Shown: positions 46,174-56,252, counted from the stretch's first letter. The stretch: 64,000 bases of DNA from Desulfitobacterium chlororespirans DSM 11544 (GCF_900143285.1 NZ_FRDN01000016.1:62001-126000), one strand, 5' to 3'. Notes: a model not told the origin generated them from the letters alone. Numbers and translations are program-made.

Positions 46174-46178
46174 ATGGT

Positions 46179-46209
46179 TAAGAGGCGGAGCAGATACTCT
46201 GCCTCTTTT
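46179..46209 (+). terminator. Hairpin between surface protein and sortase genes
   Basis: AGAGGCGGAG (46181-46190) pairs with CTCTGCCTCT (46197-46206) around CAGATA, then TTTTC. It should end part of the transcripts, so sortase is made at a lower level than its substrate. Confidence 0.75.
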
Positions 46210-46234
46210 CACAAAATTTTAGGTAGGTAGAAAA

Positions 46235-46918
46235 ATGTCGAAGAAAATTATCTCCATCATTTTCATAGTAGTCGGTATCGCCCTGCTGGCCTATCCCAAG
46301 GCGACGGAAATGCGCAGCACCTATTTGCAGAAAAAGCTGGTCAGCGAATGGCAGGCAGCCCTTGCCGCTGTGGATCAAGGAGAACGATCCGCTGACCCTG
46401 AGGAAGAGATTCTCTCGCTCTCCCCGGCTCCTGATCAGGATACTGAAGAAAGCAGCCCGGCGGAAGAGTTGCCGGAAGAGCACGTCGCTCTGGAAGAAAA
46501 ATCCAGACAAGGCTATATACAAAACACGATGGAAGGAATGCTCAAGGCAGAGAAGATCAGCCTTGAGTTACCCATCCTCAAAGGTGTAACCGAAGCGAAC
46601 CTGGATATATCGGTAGCTCATCTGGAGAATACCGGAAAAATGGGTGAGCCGGGCAACTACGCCATAGCCGGCCATAGAAGCCACACCTACGGCCGGCAAT
46701 TCAACAGGTTAGATGAAATAAATGTAGGGGACCGGTTGGAAGTTACCGATGAGAAGAACACCTATACCTACAAAGTAACCCAAAAATTATATGTTGACTC
46801 TACGGAAATCCACGTGCTTAACAGCAATAAGGATATCAGAGAAATAACCCTCATTACCTGCCACCCCATGATCAACCCAACCCACAGACTGATCGTTAAA
46901 GGAATACTAAGCGAGTGA
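46235..46918 (+). CDS. srtD: Class D-type sortase
   Basis: A 227-residue membrane transpeptidase. An N-terminal membrane helix (about 5-21) and an acidic linker (about 48-90) precede the sortase fold. The catalytic residues are H147 (AGHRSHTYG), C209 (TLITCHP) and R218 (THRLIV). The TLxTC box and the length fit class D. It is expected to cut LPKTG between Thr and Gly in the neighbouring surface protein and attach it to peptidoglycan. The ribosome site is AGGTAGG. The class is judged by motif only. Confidence 0.92.
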   Translation: MSKKIISIIFIVVGIALLAYPKATEMRSTYLQKKLVSEWQAALAAVDQGERSADPEEEILSLSPAPDQDTEESSPAEELPEEHVALEEKSRQGYIQNTMEGMLKAEKISLELPILKGVTEANLDISVAHLENTGKMGEPGNYAIAGHRSHTYGRQFNRLDEINVGDRLEVTDEKNTYTYKVTQKLYVDSTEIHVLNSNKDIREITLITCHPMINPTHRLIVKGILSE

Positions 46919-47014
46919 AGATAGTTTTTTGCTGAACTTGTTTCGTCAGGGAGCGTAAGTCTCAGGGTAAATTTCTCTATGCGGGAAATACACATGAAAC
47001 CCTCAGTCTTTTGT

Positions 47015-47064
47015 TTCGATAACCGAAGAAATTGAATTCAAATTCAATTTCTTCGGTTATCGAA
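47015..47064. repeat. 24-bp perfect inverted repeat
   Basis: The arms 47015-47038 and 47041-47064 are exact complements (TTCGATAACCGAAGAAATTG... and back) with only CA between them. It lies 97 nt after the sortase stop and 74 nt before the hrcA promoter. On RNA it would be an extreme terminator-like hairpin; on DNA it could form a cruciform. The rest of the 319-nt gap (46919-47237) holds the hrcA promoter and CIRCE element. Confidence 0.85.
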
Positions 47065-47137
47065 GTTTTGCCATTGAAATTTCAGCAAAGCCTCATTGTA
47101 TAATCCTTCCAAACCATTTTTTTACCTTGTCTGATAC

Positions 47138-47166
47138 TTGACAATATAAATAGTGAGAGGTACTAT
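47138..47166 (+). promoter_or_regulatory. Sigma-A promoter of the hrcA operon
   Basis: A perfect TTGACA (47138-47143) and TACTAT (47161-47166) are 17 bp apart, just upstream of the CIRCE element. Confidence 0.85.
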
Positions 47167-47180
47167 TATATCATAAATCG

Positions 47181-47207
47181 TTAGCACTCATTAAGGTCGA
47201 GTGCTAA
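47181..47207 (+). promoter_or_regulatory. CIRCE operator for HrcA
   Basis: TTAGCACTC (47181-47189), a 9-bp spacer and GAGTGCTAA (47199-47207) are an exact copy of the CIRCE consensus. HrcA bound here blocks transcription of the heat-shock operon. Confidence 0.98.
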
Positions 47208-47237
47208 CAAGGGGAAAACGAGGGTGGAAAGGCGGTT

Positions 47238-48281
47238 ATGTGTATGCAGATGGACGAGCGAAAAAAGAAGATCCTGCGGGCTATCGTACAGGATTATATC
47301 AGTACTGCTGAGCCTGTCGGTTCACGGACCATCGCCCGGAAATTTGATTTAGGCATCTCGCCGGCCACCATTCGTAACGAAATGTCCGATATGGAAGAGT
47401 TGGGCCTCATTGAGCAGCCCCATACTTCAGCAGGCCGCATTCCTTCGGATGCGGGTTATCGGTATTATGTGGACTGTCTCCTGGAGAAATCCAGTATTGC
47501 CGATGACGTCAAGGATGTTATTGAAAAAGAGACCACGAAAAGAATTGCGGAGATTCAGACAGTCATTGCTCATTCCAGCAAGCTTCTTTCTGAACTTACC
47601 CATTTGACCAGTATCGTCATCGGGCCGGACAAGGGAAAGAGCGCCTTTAATCAGATGCACTTTCTGCCGTATGAACCCGGCAAAGCCATCATGGTGGTCG
47701 TCAAGGAAAATGGCGTGGTGGAGAATCAGATTGTCGAGATTGGGGAAAATGTAACAGCCGAGGAGCTTCAGAGAATTGCCAACGTATTTAACCATAAGAT
47801 GCGTGGGCATTCTATGGAAGAAGTGAAACGGGATATGCTTCATGAGATATACAGCGAACTGACTCGTCAACGCTTCCTGATTGACAATGCCCTAGAGCTT
47901 CTTTCCGCCGTTCTGAGCAATAGCCCTGAAGAATCCAGTAAAGTCTACCTGGGTGGAACCCTGAATATGTTGAACCAACCTGAATTCCGGGATGTGGAAA
48001 AGATCAGAAACCTCTTCCAGATATTCGAAGAGGGAGCCCAGATCATCAAAGTATTGCATTCTCAGAAAGAAGGTTTGGCAGTGACCATCGGTGGGGAAAA
48101 TAAACTGAAGGAACTTCGGGACTGCAGTATTATTACCGGGACCTATTGGATTGATGGAGAACCTTTGGGAACGATCGGCTTGATTGGACCTACCCGTATG
48201 GATTATGGGAAGGCTATGTCCATGGTGGATTACATGACAAGAACGCTCACTGAGCTTCTTACTGTGCGACGAAGGAATTAG
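47238..48281 (+). CDS. hrcA: Heat-inducible transcription repressor HrcA
   Basis: A 347-residue repressor that binds CIRCE and needs GroEL for folding. An N-terminal winged helix (MDERKKKILRAIVQDYI, GSRTIARKFDLGISPATIRN) is followed by the GAF-like and dimer domains (SAGRIPSDAGYRYYVD, TVRRRN end). Three in-frame ATG codons (47238, 47244, 47250) lie near the AAAGGCGG site; 47238 is the longest. It is the first gene of hrcA-grpE-dnaK-dnaJ and represses itself. Confidence 0.97.
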   Translation: MCMQMDERKKKILRAIVQDYISTAEPVGSRTIARKFDLGISPATIRNEMSDMEELGLIEQPHTSAGRIPSDAGYRYYVDCLLEKSSIADDVKDVIEKETTKRIAEIQTVIAHSSKLLSELTHLTSIVIGPDKGKSAFNQMHFLPYEPGKAIMVVVKENGVVENQIVEIGENVTAEELQRIANVFNHKMRGHSMEEVKRDMLHEIYSELTRQRFLIDNALELLSAVLSNSPEESSKVYLGGTLNMLNQPEFRDVEKIRNLFQIFEEGAQIIKVLHSQKEGLAVTIGGENKLKELRDCSIITGTYWIDGEPLGTIGLIGPTRMDYGKAMSMVDYMTRTLTELLTVRRRN

Positions 48282-48298
48282 GAGAGGTGGTTTCAATA

Positions 48299-48907
48299 AT
48301 GGTGAACTGGGGCGGGAAAACCCCCCCATCGGGTCAGACCGAATGGGAAAACGATACGATGGAAGAGATTCTTGACGAAGCTGTCCAAGAGGAAGAAATG
48401 GGGAATGAAGCTTCTCCGGAGCAGGATATTTCTTTAGAAGAAAAAATGCTTACCCTTCAGGCAGAACTTGACCAGACCAAGAACCAAGCAGAGGAGTACT
48501 ATACTCATCTCCAGCGCTTACAGGCTGAGTTTGACAACTATCGCAAACGGACCCAAAAGGAGAAAGAGGATTTCGCCAAATATGCCTCTGAACGTATTGT
48601 AGAAGGGCTATTGCCTGTATTGGACAATTTTGAACGGGCGGTGGAAGCCTCCAAAACCACTCAAGATATGAAGTCCTTTTCCCAAGGAGTAGAGATGATT
48701 TTAAAACAAATGCAAGGTATTCTTGCCAAAGAAGGATTGGCCACTATTGAGGCTGTGGGGCAGCCCTTCGATCCCAACCTACATGAAGCCGTCCTCCAAG
48801 TGGACTCAGAGGACTACCCGGAGAGCACCGTTGTGGAGGAGCTTCAAAAAGGTTATTATCTTAAAGAAAAAGTAATACGTCCTAGCATGGTCAAAGTATC
48901 CCGCTAG
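48299..48907 (+). CDS. grpE: Nucleotide exchange factor GrpE
   Basis: A 202-residue DnaK co-chaperone. An acidic N-terminal region (about 15-55) is followed by a long coiled-coil helix (about 60-110, [20 protein letters not shown]) and the beta domain with [13 protein letters not shown] and the end [12 protein letters not shown] 48299 has GAGAGGTGG 9 bases upstream; a GTG at 48287 lies within that site. It is 17 nt after hrcA. Confidence 0.97.
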   Translation: MVNWGGKTPPSGQTEWENDTMEEILDEAVQEEEMGNEASPEQDISLEEKMLTLQAELDQTKNQAEEYYTHLQRLQAEFDNYRKRTQKEKEDFAKYASERIVEGLLPVLDNFERAVEASKTTQDMKSFSQGVEMILKQMQGILAKEGLATIEAVGQPFDPNLHEAVLQVDSEDYPESTVVEELQKGYYLKEKVIRPSMVKVSR

Positions 48908-48932
48908 GTGCGATAAGGAGGAAATAGTGAAC

Positions 48933-50777
48933 ATGGGTAAAGTGATTGGCATTGACTTAGGAACCACCAACTCTTGTGTGGCAGTTATGGAAGGCGGCGA
49001 GGCTGTCGTTATCACCAATGCGGAAGGGAATCGGACGACTCCTTCTGTGGTTGGTTTTTCCAAGACCGGTGAACGCTTGGCCGGTCAAGTGGCTAAACGT
49101 CAGGCGGTTTCTAATCCGGATAAAACAGTGCTCTCCATTAAGAGACATATGGGAACAGATTATAAAGTGAACATTGATGATAAAAGCTATTCTCCCCAGG
49201 AGATTTCGGCAATGATTCTGCAAAAACTGAGAGCAGACGCTGAAGCTTATCTGGGACAGACGGTCACTGAGGCCGTCATTACCGTACCGGCTTATTTCAC
49301 CGATGCCCAACGGCAAGCAACTAAAGATGCCGGAACCATTGCTGGTCTGGAAGTTAAGCGGATTATCAATGAGCCTACGGCGGCGGCTTTGGCCTATGGT
49401 TTAGACAAACAAGAGGATCAAACCGTTCTGGTCTTTGACTTAGGCGGAGGAACCTTCGACGTATCCCTCCTGGAGCTTTCCCAGGGTATGGTTGAGGTTA
49501 AAGCCACCAGCGGGAACAATAAGCTGGGCGGGGACGATTTTGACCAACGCCTGATTGACTATATGGTAGCTGAGTTTAAAAAAGATCAAGGTGTGGATTT
49601 GGCTAAAGACCGTGTTGCTCTCCAACGCTTGAAAGAAGCAGCTGAGAAAGCCAAAGTGGAGCTTTCCGGAGTGAGCACCACCAATGTGAACCTGCCCTTT
49701 ATCACCATGACTGGCGAAGGGCCGGCTCACTTGGATATGAATATTACACGGGCTAAATTTGAGGAATTGACTGCGGATTTGGTTGAGGCTACCCTTGGAC
49801 CTACCCGTCAGGCTTTAGCCGATGCTAAACTCTCTTGGAACGAAGTGAATCAAGTCATTCTTGTAGGTGGATCGACCCGGATTCCTGCCGTACAGGAAGC
49901 TATCAAAAAGCTGAGCGGCAAGGAGCCCCATAAAGGTGTCAATCCGGATGAAGTAGTAGCCCTGGGTGCTGCCATTCAAGGCGGAGTTCTGGCTGGGGAA
50001 GTGAAGGATATCATCCTTGTGGACGTTACTCCTCTGTCCTTGGGTATTGAAACCCTGGGTGGTGTCTTTACCCGGATTATCGATCGCAATACCACCGTTC
50101 CCACCACGAAGAGTCAGGTTTTCTCTACTGCAGCAGACAGCCAAACTTCTGTGGATATCCACGTCCTCCAAGGAGAGCGTGAAATGGCAGCCTATAACAA
50201 AACCTTAGGCCGGTTCCAACTTTCCGGAATCCCCCCCGCTCCCCGTGGTATCCCTCAAATCGAAGTTAAATTCGATATTGATGCCAATGGTATCGTCCAT
50301 GTTTCCGCTAAGGATATGGCGACAGGTAATGAACAAAAGGTTACCATTACCGCTTCCACAGGCTTAAGCCAGGAAGAAATCGAGAAAATGAAAAAAGATG
50401 CTGAAGCTCATGCCGATGAAGATAAAAAGCGCAAAGAATTGATTGACGCCAAGAACCAGGCAGACTCTATGGTCTACCAAACTGAAAAGACCCTGAAGGA
50501 TTTTGAAGGCAAGATCCCCGACAATGAAGCAGAGCCTATCAAGAAAGCCCTTGAAGAATTAAAGACCGCAGCTGCTGGGGAAAATATCGAGCTGATCAAA
50601 GAAAAGACCGAAGGGGTAACCAAGGTCCTCTATCCCATCATCGAGAAGATGTATCAGCAAACCGGCGGAGCAGCACCGGGACCGGACATGGGAGCAGACC
50701 CCGGAGCAGGCAGCGCCCAAGCGGATGACAATGTGGTGGATGCCGAATATACTGAAGTAGATAAGGATCAAAAATAA
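48933..50777 (+). CDS. dnaK: Chaperone DnaK (Hsp70)
   Basis: A 614-residue Hsp70. The ATPase domain starts [18 protein letters not shown] and has [22 protein letters not shown] and [13 protein letters not shown]. The substrate-binding domain has [16 protein letters not shown] and the lid ends [17 protein letters not shown]. It lacks the insertion of about 24 residues in the N-terminal ATPase domain seen in Gram-negative DnaK, a Firmicute trait. ATG 48933 or GTG 48927 are both possible after AAGGAGG. Confidence 0.99.
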   Translation: MGKVIGIDLGTTNSCVAVMEGGEAVVITNAEGNRTTPSVVGFSKTGERLAGQVAKRQAVSNPDKTVLSIKRHMGTDYKVNIDDKSYSPQEISAMILQKLRADAEAYLGQTVTEAVITVPAYFTDAQRQATKDAGTIAGLEVKRIINEPTAAALAYGLDKQEDQTVLVFDLGGGTFDVSLLELSQGMVEVKATSGNNKLGGDDFDQRLIDYMVAEFKKDQGVDLAKDRVALQRLKEAAEKAKVELSGVSTTNVNLPFITMTGEGPAHLDMNITRAKFEELTADLVEATLGPTRQALADAKLSWNEVNQVILVGGSTRIPAVQEAIKKLSGKEPHKGVNPDEVVALGAAIQGGVLAGEVKDIILVDVTPLSLGIETLGGVFTRIIDRNTTVPTTKSQVFSTAADSQTSVDIHVLQGEREMAAYNKTLGRFQLSGIPPAPRGIPQIEVKFDIDANGIVHVSAKDMATGNEQKVTITASTGLSQEEIEKMKKDAEAHADEDKKRKELIDAKNQADSMVYQTEKTLKDFEGKIPDNEAEPIKKALEELKTAAAGENIELIKEKTEGVTKVLYPIIEKMYQQTGGAAPGPDMGADPGAGSAQADDNVVDAEYTEVDKDQK

Positions 50778-50794
50778 TCGGAGTGAAGGAAAGA

Positions 50795-50826
50795 ATTGGG
50801 TACAGGGGTTTTCCCCTGTGCCCAAT
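50795..50826 (+). promoter_or_regulatory. Hairpin between dnaK and dnaJ
   Basis: ATTGGGTACAGGGG (50795-50808) and CCCCTGTGCCCAAT (50813-50826) form a 14-bp stem with TTTT loop and one G-U pair. No U-tract follows, so it is more likely an mRNA processing or stability element than a terminator. A 6-bp hairpin CTGAAG/CTTCAG follows at 50836-50857. Confidence 0.6.
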
Positions 50827-50888
50827 CATCATGTGCTGAAGGCTGATAAGGCTTCAGGAGGGAGAATCAGGAGTGATGGAGGAATAAC

Positions 50889-52013
50889 ATGAAACGGGAT
50901 TATTATGAAGTACTCGGTGTCTCTAAAAGCTCAGACGAACAAGAAATCAAAAAGGCCTATCGAAAACTGGCCCGCCAATATCATCCTGATGTGAACCCAG
51001 GAGATAAAGAAGCGGAAGAAAAATTCAAAGAGGCAACTGAAGCCTATGATGTTTTAAGCGATACTGAAAAACGTGCCCGCTACGATCAAATGGGCCATTC
51101 CGCCTTCGATCCCAACCAACAGGGTTTTGGCGGAGATTTCGGCGGCTTTGGGGATATCTTCGATATGTTTTTTGGCGGCGGCGGTGGCGGTGGTCAGCGG
51201 CGGCAGGGTCCCACTCGGGGAAATGACCTTCGCTATGACTTAACCATTACTTTCGAAGAGGCTGCCTTTGGTACCGAGAAAGAGATTCAGGTTCCACGTC
51301 AAGAGACCTGTACGGAATGCCATGGCTCCGGTTCAGCCCCCGGCACTCATCCTACCACCTGTTCACAATGTCACGGAACAGGGCAGATTAAAGCTACCCA
51401 ACGGACTCCCTTTGGTGCGATTCAAACAGCAAGAACTTGCCCCGCCTGCAATGGCTCAGGTCAATTTATATCTTCTCCGTGTAAGGAATGCAGTGGCAAG
51501 GGAACAACCCGGAAAGTCAAAACCATTAAAGTCACTGTCCCCCCAGGATCAGAGGATGGTCTTAACCTTCGTTTCAGCGGCAATGGGGAGGCGGGGTTGC
51601 GGGGAGGCCCATCAGGAGACCTTTATGTGGTTCTCAATGTGAAACCCCATAAATTCTTTGAAAGAGAAGGGAACGACGTCTACTGCGAGATGCCCATAAC
51701 CTTTGTACAGGCCGCCCTTGGGTCGGAGATCGATGTTCCGACCTTGGATGGCAAAGTCAAAATGAAGATACCCGAAGGCACCCAGACCGCTACGGTGTTC
51801 CGGCTGAGGGGTCATGGCATTCCTTACCGCCGTGGCAACGGGAGAGGGGATCAGCATGTGAGAGTGGTCGTGGCTACTCCGACTAAACTCACCGATCGCC
51901 AAAAGGAGTTGCTGCGTGAGTTCGGGGAAGTCACCAGCGACCAGCAGCAGATGGGCAAAAAATCCTTCTTCGAGAAGGTCAAAGAAAATATCCGGGACGC
52001 TATCGATCTATAG
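50889..52013 (+). CDS. dnaJ: Chaperone DnaJ (Hsp40)
   Basis: A 374-residue type I DnaJ. The J domain (1-70) has the HPD motif in [11 protein letters not shown] Gly/Phe-rich region (about 75-110) follows. The zinc region has the four repeats [24 protein letters not shown] and CKECSGKG. The C-terminal substrate domains are complete. It overlaps the prmA frame start region by its stop and is the last chaperone gene of the operon. Confidence 0.98.
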   Translation: MKRDYYEVLGVSKSSDEQEIKKAYRKLARQYHPDVNPGDKEAEEKFKEATEAYDVLSDTEKRARYDQMGHSAFDPNQQGFGGDFGGFGDIFDMFFGGGGGGGQRRQGPTRGNDLRYDLTITFEEAAFGTEKEIQVPRQETCTECHGSGSAPGTHPTTCSQCHGTGQIKATQRTPFGAIQTARTCPACNGSGQFISSPCKECSGKGTTRKVKTIKVTVPPGSEDGLNLRFSGNGEAGLRGGPSGDLYVVLNVKPHKFFEREGNDVYCEMPITFVQAALGSEIDVPTLDGKVKMKIPEGTQTATVFRLRGHGIPYRRGNGRGDQHVRVVVATPTKLTDRQKELLREFGEVTSDQQQMGKKSFFEKVKENIRDAIDL

Positions 52014-52033
52014 TGATTCAAAAGGAGCTAAGC

Positions 52034-52972
52034 ATGAATTGGCGTGAAATTGCGGTAACTGTTTCATCGGCAGGAGAAGAAGCTGTTGCCGATCTTTTTT
52101 ATCAACTGGGCTGCCCTGGGGTGAGTGTGGAAGATCCGGAGCTTCTCCAAAGTTATGTGGAATCCGGGAATTGGGATTACCATGATTTTGGGGAGATTGC
52201 CTTGACCGGAACTTCTGTGGTCAAAGGATATATCTGTGAAGATCACGAACTCCAGCCCAAGCTCCGTCAGCTTGACGAAGGGCTGAAGGAATTGCTTCAG
52301 CGCTTTCCGGAGTGGGTTCTCCAAGTGAAAGGCCTGACTGTGCAGGAAGAAGACTGGGCCACCTCTTGGAAAGCTTATTTTAAGCCCGTGCGGGTTGGCC
52401 GGCGTTTTTTGATCAAGCCCTCTTGGGAAGAGGTAACCCCTCAGCCTGAGGATATTATCCTGGAGCTGGATCCCGGAATGGCTTTTGGTACGGGAACTCA
52501 TGCCACCACCTCCTTGTGTTTGGAGACCCTGGAGGAGACGGTGAAGCCGGATATGCGGGTCTTTGATTTGGGAACAGGCTCAGGGATTCTGGCTATTGCC
52601 GCAGCAAAATTAGGCGCTCAAGTAGAGGCCATCGATTTGGACTCCGTTGCCGTAAAAGTAGCCCAGGAGAACGTGGAGCTCAATCAGGTAGCTGACCGGA
52701 TCAGTGTCCGGCAAGGAGATTTAGGAACAGTATTGCAGGGACAGGCTGATTTAGTAGTAGCCAATATCATTGCCGATGTCATTCTGATGCTGATCCCTGA
52801 CTTAAAGCGCATCATGAAAGAGGATGGAGAATTCCTCGCTTCGGGGATTATCGGACACCGTTCTTGCGATGTGGAAGCAGGATTGGGCGAGCATGGGTTG
52901 GAAGTCCAGGAGAAGAAGGAAGATTCAGGCTGGGTCCTCTTGCGGGCGAGGTGGCAACGTGCATCGCTTTAA
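52034..52972 (+). CDS. prmA: Ribosomal protein L11 methyltransferase
   Basis: A 312-residue SAM methyltransferase that modifies L11. The N-terminal substrate domain (about 1-110) is followed by the SAM fold with [35 protein letters not shown] and [14 protein letters not shown] 52034 has AAAGGAG 7 bases upstream, whereas the GTG at 52013 overlaps the dnaJ stop. The dnaJ-prmA-rsmE-mtaB order is the standard Firmicute one. Confidence 0.96.
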   Translation: MNWREIAVTVSSAGEEAVADLFYQLGCPGVSVEDPELLQSYVESGNWDYHDFGEIALTGTSVVKGYICEDHELQPKLRQLDEGLKELLQRFPEWVLQVKGLTVQEEDWATSWKAYFKPVRVGRRFLIKPSWEEVTPQPEDIILELDPGMAFGTGTHATTSLCLETLEETVKPDMRVFDLGTGSGILAIAAAKLGAQVEAIDLDSVAVKVAQENVELNQVADRISVRQGDLGTVLQGQADLVVANIIADVILMLIPDLKRIMKEDGEFLASGIIGHRSCDVEAGLGEHGLEVQEKKEDSGWVLLRARWQRASL

Positions 52973-53696
52973 AATCTCCGAACTGGGGAGCCATGTCTTC
53001 TGGCTTAAGGGACCGGAAAGAGACCATCTTGTCCGGGTCCTGCGTCTTGCGGTGGGTGACCGGATCATCGGCTTTGACAACACAGGGGCGGAGTACAAGG
53101 CAGTCGTTAATAAAATAGAAGACCAAAGCGTAACCTGCGGCATCCTGGAGCAGGATTACCCGGAAGTAGAAGCCGTTACCCGGATCTATCTGGCAGCCGG
53201 CCTCTCGAAAGGGGAAAAGATGGAGTGGGTCATCCAAAAGGGAACGGAATTGGGAATGGCGGGTTTAATCCCCCTGCGCACCAAACGGGCCGTGATGAAG
53301 CTGGAAGGGAGCAAAGCTGCAGACCGGGTGGAACGCTGGCAAAAAATCTCCGGTGAGGCGGCTAAGCAATCCCACCGGGTCCGGGAACCGCAGATTTTTT
53401 CTGTAACAGATTGGCAGGGGCTAAAGGCTCTGCTTCCGTTAACTACCCAGTGGCTTATTCCTTATGAAAACGAGAAAACCAGGACCCTCTCCTCGGTGCT
53501 GAAGGACTTCAGCTCACAAGAGCCGATCGCACTGATTATCGGCCCGGAAGGGGGCTTCGAGGAAGGGGAGGTTCTTTGGGCTCAGGAACATCTCAAAGCC
53601 CAAAGCATCTCCCTGGGCCCGCGTATCCTCCGGGCAGAGACGGCGGCCCTTGCCTCTTTGGCCTTGGTGTTAGGGCATTATGGTGATTTGGGCTGA
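52959..53696 (+). CDS. rsmE: 16S rRNA m3U1498 methyltransferase RsmE
   Basis: A 245-residue SPOUT-class methyltransferase. An N-terminal PUA-like part ([18 protein letters not shown]) and a knotted C-terminal domain with [14 protein letters not shown] and [16 protein letters not shown] are visible. The start is GTG 52959 after GAGGTGG; it overlaps prmA by 14 nt, so the two are coupled. A longer frame to 52824 is the prmA coding region in another frame. Confidence 0.96.
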   Translation: MHRFKISELGSHVFWLKGPERDHLVRVLRLAVGDRIIGFDNTGAEYKAVVNKIEDQSVTCGILEQDYPEVEAVTRIYLAAGLSKGEKMEWVIQKGTELGMAGLIPLRTKRAVMKLEGSKAADRVERWQKISGEAAKQSHRVREPQIFSVTDWQGLKALLPLTTQWLIPYENEKTRTLSSVLKDFSSQEPIALIIGPEGGFEEGEVLWAQEHLKAQSISLGPRILRAETAALASLALVLGHYGDLG

Positions 53697-53720
53697 ATAC
53701 AATGACCTGCGGGGGTGACT

Positions 53721-55040
53721 ATGAGTACATTACAGCAAAAAAATCCAGCGTCGGTGTGTTTTGTTACCCTTGGGTGCAAAGTGAATCAGACCGAGAGTGA
53801 GGCCTTAGGGCAGCTGTTTCGAAATAATGGCTATCATGTGGTGTCTTCCACGGAGAAGGCGGATGTGGTGGTGGTCAATACATGCACCGTGACCAATACA
53901 GGAGATGCTAAGTCCCGGCAAACCATCCGGCGTATGGTCAAGGCTCATCCTGATGCTTTCGTGGTGGTTATGGGGTGTTATGCGCAGACCGCTCCGGGAG
54001 AGATTCTCGAAATTGAAGGGGTTGACCTGGTCCTGGGAACTCAGGATCGGGGAAAAATCCTGGAGCTGATCGACCAAGTGAAGCAGGACCAGCAGCCGAA
54101 GAGCAGTGTTCGTGCCATCTGGGATGCAAAAACCTTTGAAGAACTGCCTTTGATCGAAGAGGAAAGCCGGACAAGGGCGACGTTAAAAATACAGGAGGGG
54201 TGTAATCAATTTTGCACCTATTGTATTATCCCTTATGCCCGGGGACCGGTTAGAAGCAGAATTCCTGAGAATGCCGTCACGGAGGCGGAAAAGCTGGTTG
54301 CAGCGGGTTATAAGGAGATCGTATTAACAGGAATCCATACAGGATCTTATGGAGAGGATCTGGGAGAGGATTGGGATTTGGCCCGGCTGGTCAAGGTGCT
54401 TGCTCAGATTAAAGGGCTGCACCGTTTGCGCTTGAGTTCTATTGAACCTATGGAATTTATCCCTGAGCTGATCGATGTGATCATCAATTATCCTGCGGTC
54501 TGCCCCCACCTTCATATTCCTTTGCAATGTGGCAGTGATGCCATTTTAACTCGCATGAAAAGACCTTATACCGTAAAGGCGTTCAAAGAGCTCATGCAAC
54601 GCTTAACGAGTCTACAGCCGGGGATTGCCATTACCACGGACGTGATCGTAGGTTTTCCGGGGGAGACGGAGCAAAATTTTCAGGAGACGCTGGAGACAGT
54701 TCGTTCCTGCGGCTTTTCCGGAATTCATGTCTTTCCTTATTCCAAGCGCGAAGGAACTCCCGCTGCCAAGTATCCTGAGCAGATCCCCAATAAAATCAAA
54801 GAGGTACGTGTCAAAGCTCTCCTGGAAGTGGCCAGGAAGAGCCAGGAAGACTATGTCCGCAGATTTATCGGGCAGAGGGTGGAAGTCTTGATCGAGCGGG
54901 TCAGTCCGGAAGGAGTAGCTGCAGGCCATACGGGGAACTATATTCAAGTGCACTTGCCTCCCCGTGAAGGAAAACCCTGGGAAGGCGGCGAATTGGTAGA
55001 GTGCGTACTGGAAAAAAACCATGTGCGGCTTAATGGATAA
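53721..55040 (+). CDS. mtaB: tRNA threonylcarbamoyladenosine methylthiotransferase MtaB
   Basis: A 439-residue radical SAM enzyme of the MiaB/RimO family that makes ms2t6A37 in tRNA. The N-terminal cluster domain has cysteines in TLGCKVNQTES, VNTCTVTN and VMGCYAQ. The radical SAM motif is C-x3-C-x2-C in GCNQFCTYCIIPYARG. A C-terminal TRAM domain (about 375-439) is present. ATG 53721 follows GGGGGTG. MtaB rather than MiaB is chosen from the operon place (yqeV) and the sequence. Confidence 0.94.
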   Translation: MSTLQQKNPASVCFVTLGCKVNQTESEALGQLFRNNGYHVVSSTEKADVVVVNTCTVTNTGDAKSRQTIRRMVKAHPDAFVVVMGCYAQTAPGEILEIEGVDLVLGTQDRGKILELIDQVKQDQQPKSSVRAIWDAKTFEELPLIEEESRTRATLKIQEGCNQFCTYCIIPYARGPVRSRIPENAVTEAEKLVAAGYKEIVLTGIHTGSYGEDLGEDWDLARLVKVLAQIKGLHRLRLSSIEPMEFIPELIDVIINYPAVCPHLHIPLQCGSDAILTRMKRPYTVKAFKELMQRLTSLQPGIAITTDVIVGFPGETEQNFQETLETVRSCGFSGIHVFPYSKREGTPAAKYPEQIPNKIKEVRVKALLEVARKSQEDYVRRFIGQRVEVLIERVSPEGVAAGHTGNYIQVHLPPREGKPWEGGELVECVLEKNHVRLNG

Positions 55041-55078
55041 CTTTATAGGGTTAGCCAAGTTTTTGGGGGGAAAACCAC

Positions 55079-56209
55079 ATGAAAAAAGACAGCCCTTTTT
55101 CAAAAGAACGGTTTTTTAAGGCAAGACGGTGGAAAATTACAGGTTTTCTATTAGTTCTCGTTATCTTACTGGGCTTGGGCGCTTTTTTGATGATGCCTCC
55201 AGTGACCTTTCCCGCGCCCCATCTGGTATTCAACCGGCACACCATTCCCCCTTTCGTAACTATGGTTGAATCTGGAGGGAAAGTTGCAACCTGGAATAAA
55301 GCCAAGGGCGAAATGACCATCGAAAAGACTGGGGACAGTATAAAGCTTCATATCGATACTGACCGGATTCGGAAAATACCCATCTATATCAATGGCAGTT
55401 ATGTGGGGAAATCGCCCTTGAATAAGCGTCTTTTTCCCGGTAAATATGAAATTGTAGCTAAACCTCCCGGATATATGGGCTCGATCCGGCATCTGAAGCT
55501 GACCAACGAGTATCCTAAGGATAAACAGGTCACCTTGCCAGTGGATGAACATCATTATCAGGATTACCTGGACGAGATTCTTCGTCTCGGTTATACCCCC
55601 ATAAGAGTAATGGATTACTATAACCATGTTCCCATAACGGATAAAACCCTTATCCTAAGGCATGATGTGGATGAAGTGGCGGATTATGCCTTAAAAATGG
55701 CAGAAATAGAACAGACCCGGGGAGTCAAAAGCACCTACTATTTCCGGTGGCGCACTGCTGATCCGGAAGTGATCCGGAAAGTGAAGGCCATGGGGCATGA
55801 AGTGGGGCTGCACTATGAGACGTTGGCTTTCTACGCCCAGGAGATGGGCTTAAAATCAGCCGATGAAGTAACTCCCGCTGTCCGGCAGGAGCTGAGGAGA
55901 CGCCTGAAATTTGAAATAGCTGAATTCGAACGACTCTATGGGGATATCTATACCATCGCCTCCCATGGAGCGGAAGAGAACAGGCAGCTGAAACTTACCA
56001 ATTTTCAGGCAGTTATGGAAGGAGAAAATCCTTTGGACTATGGCATCATCGGCACAGCTTATGGAGCGATCATAGAAAAGTTCACTTATGCCAGTGATGT
56101 GGGCGGCATCTGGGAACCGTTTCCCTATCCGCAGTTAGAGGATAATAAAGGACCGTTTTATTTTCTCATCCATCCTATTCATTGGGCTTCAAGTTTCTCT
56201 GAAGATTAG
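55079..56209 (+). CDS. Membrane-anchored PEGA and polysaccharide-deacetylase-like protein
   Basis: A 376-residue protein with a basic start, one membrane helix (about 19-39), a PEGA-type beta domain (about 98-150, IYINGSYVGKSPLNKRLFPG) and a C-terminal deacetylase-like barrel (about 160-376). The barrel has LILRHDVDEVADYAL and GHEVGLHYETL, which may form the metal site; the usual TFDDG motif is replaced by RHDVDE. It should act outside the membrane on a cell-wall or capsule glycan. It is not part of the usual operon and lies 39 nt after mtaB. Substrate unknown. Confidence 0.8.
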   Translation: MKKDSPFSKERFFKARRWKITGFLLVLVILLGLGAFLMMPPVTFPAPHLVFNRHTIPPFVTMVESGGKVATWNKAKGEMTIEKTGDSIKLHIDTDRIRKIPIYINGSYVGKSPLNKRLFPGKYEIVAKPPGYMGSIRHLKLTNEYPKDKQVTLPVDEHHYQDYLDEILRLGYTPIRVMDYYNHVPITDKTLILRHDVDEVADYALKMAEIEQTRGVKSTYYFRWRTADPEVIRKVKAMGHEVGLHYETLAFYAQEMGLKSADEVTPAVRQELRRRLKFEIAEFERLYGDIYTIASHGAEENRQLKLTNFQAVMEGENPLDYGIIGTAYGAIIEKFTYASDVGGIWEPFPYPQLEDNKGPFYFLIHPIHWASSFSED

Positions 56210-56252
56210 CGAACAGTGAGCTTTTTGCATATAACATAGAGGGAGGGTTTTT

